Origin: Curvularia sp. ZM96
Taxonomy: Eukaryota > Ascomycota > Dothideomycetes > Pleosporales > Pleosporaceae
Direction of reading: 5' to 3'
Assembly: GCA_022457065.1 (NCBI GenBank)
Contig: JAJGBQ010000004.1
Coordinates: forward strand, 1,984,001 to 2,048,000
DNA: 64,000 nt
Shown here: one piece after another, positions 63,556-64,000 of the stretch
Layout of the letters: the number at the start of each line of letters is the position of its first letter
Numbering within the stretch: the stretch's first letter is position 1
The notes under the pieces: generated by a model
The model's input: the letters and a program-made list of their open reading frames with translations, nothing else
Databases searched by the model: none
Told to the model about the DNA's origin: nothing
Made by a program: the position numbers and the translations under genes

Positions 63556-63955
63556 TTATCGCTTCTTTGCATCGACCTTTTCCTCGAGGGTGCGGACATA
63601 GCCCTCTATCCGTTGTACGGCGGACTGGAGTGCCTGCTGTCATGTCAGCCACTGTCCAATTGACTTGCATTACGCCCTATCTGTTCTCCAGTTTGCCAAT
63701 AGCGCATTATCGGGACGAGATGGGAAGCCGACGTACGTAGATATCTTCGGTAAGAAGCTGGTTCGAAACGCGATATTCGTCAATGACATAGTAGTACATG
63801 CCTGCGCCGGAAGTCGTTGCGCCGAGGAGGAAACCGAAGAGTCTAAATTCTGTTAGCAATTTCTCTTGCTATCATAGTGACTTCATCCAATTTGTCGGAG
63901 GTTGCCTTCTGCTTCTCTCATCAAGAGCAAACGTCCGCGGGCCTCTCCCCACCAT
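63556..63955 (-). CDS. Small predicted membrane protein with coiled-coil end
   Basis: Exons 63842-63737 and 63633-63556 are firm: LFGFLLGATTSGAGMYYYVI, a glycine-rich hydrophobic segment with YYY, then EYRVSNQLLTEDIY and ALQSAVQRIEGYVRTLEEK, a short coiled coil ending VDAKKR. I know this layout from conserved small fungal proteins, probably of the mitochondrial inner membrane, but cannot name it. The first exon is less sure: ATG at 63955 to 63906 (MVGRGPRTFALDERSR) joins in phase 2 if a GC donor is used (63-nt intron); a GT donor at about 63881 would leave a 39-nt intron. The start could also lie beyond the window. With the GC model the protein is 77 residues. Confidence 0.6.
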
Positions 63956-64000
63956 GCCAACACTTCGTACTACAGACCAGCCTGCAGTCAATGGAAAGAC

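Noticed and set aside
1..64000. tRNA, rRNA or CRISPR-like arrays
   Set aside because: A read for the tRNA B-box (GGTTCGANTCC) and for regularly spaced repeats gave no candidate. CRISPR is not expected in a fungal nuclear genome.

Overview
This window is nuclear DNA of a filamentous ascomycete. Genes lie on both strands, many are split by short introns of about 48-130 nt with GT...AG ends, intergenic gaps are mostly under 1 kb, and the proteins are typical fungal ones (BCK1-type MAPKKK, conidiation-type KGG protein, ureidoglycolate lyase, tyrosinase, 2EXR protein). Gene content and style suggest a dothideomycete, probably Pleosporales; that is inference from memory, not from a search. Exon-intron structures were built by hand from splice motifs, reading frame and family conservation.

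Layout. 0-5.4 kb: 3' end of an MFS transporter, a secreted GH16 glucanase, quinolinate phosphoribosyltransferase and two hypothetical ORFs. 6-14.3 kb: a palindrome cluster, an allantoate/nicotinate-permease-like MFS transporter, adenylosuccinate synthetase, a GPI-type PEBP protein and pyruvate decarboxylase. 14.3-30.6 kb: two long gene-free stretches around the 1698-residue MAPKKK BCK1, then a tyrosinase and an SPT10-like protein joining an acetyltransferase to an integrase-type HHCC zinc finger. 30.6-43.3 kb: conserved housekeeping genes (MOG1, BUD20, mitochondrial aconitase) alternate with decayed, AT-richer islands holding orphan ORFs and dispersed repeats. 43.3-64 kb: compact and mostly conserved: a GCNA/Spartan-type protease, a REX-type exonuclease, an FAD monooxygenase, ureidoglycolate lyase, eIF2A, a KGG-repeat stress protein, uracil-DNA glycosylase, a ThuA-like protein, a 2EXR protein, a P450 and a small membrane protein at the right edge.

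The genes do not form one pathway. There are loose metabolic themes: purine and NAD metabolism (adenylosuccinate synthetase, ureidoglycolate lyase, quinolinate phosphoribosyltransferase, ACS-type transporters), central carbon (aconitase, pyruvate decarboxylase), and DNA or chromatin maintenance (SPT10-like, GCNA, UNG). No PKS, NRPS or terpene backbone gene is present, so the monooxygenase, P450 and tyrosinase are not read as a metabolite cluster.

The most unusual structure is at 30.9-46.2 kb. A degenerate repeat of about 100-150 bp occurs five times, and pairs of copies in the same orientation bracket the orphan-gene islands (30.9/33.3 kb and 39.2/42.3 kb). Nested in the second island are a second repeat family, an open frame without a start codon that runs through a repeat copy, and a broken fragment of a ThuA-like gene whose intact relative lies 15 kb away. 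A second notable signal is a CCAAT-N12-GAT bipartite site about 100 bp upstream of aconitase, the layout of a CBC:HapX iron-response element.
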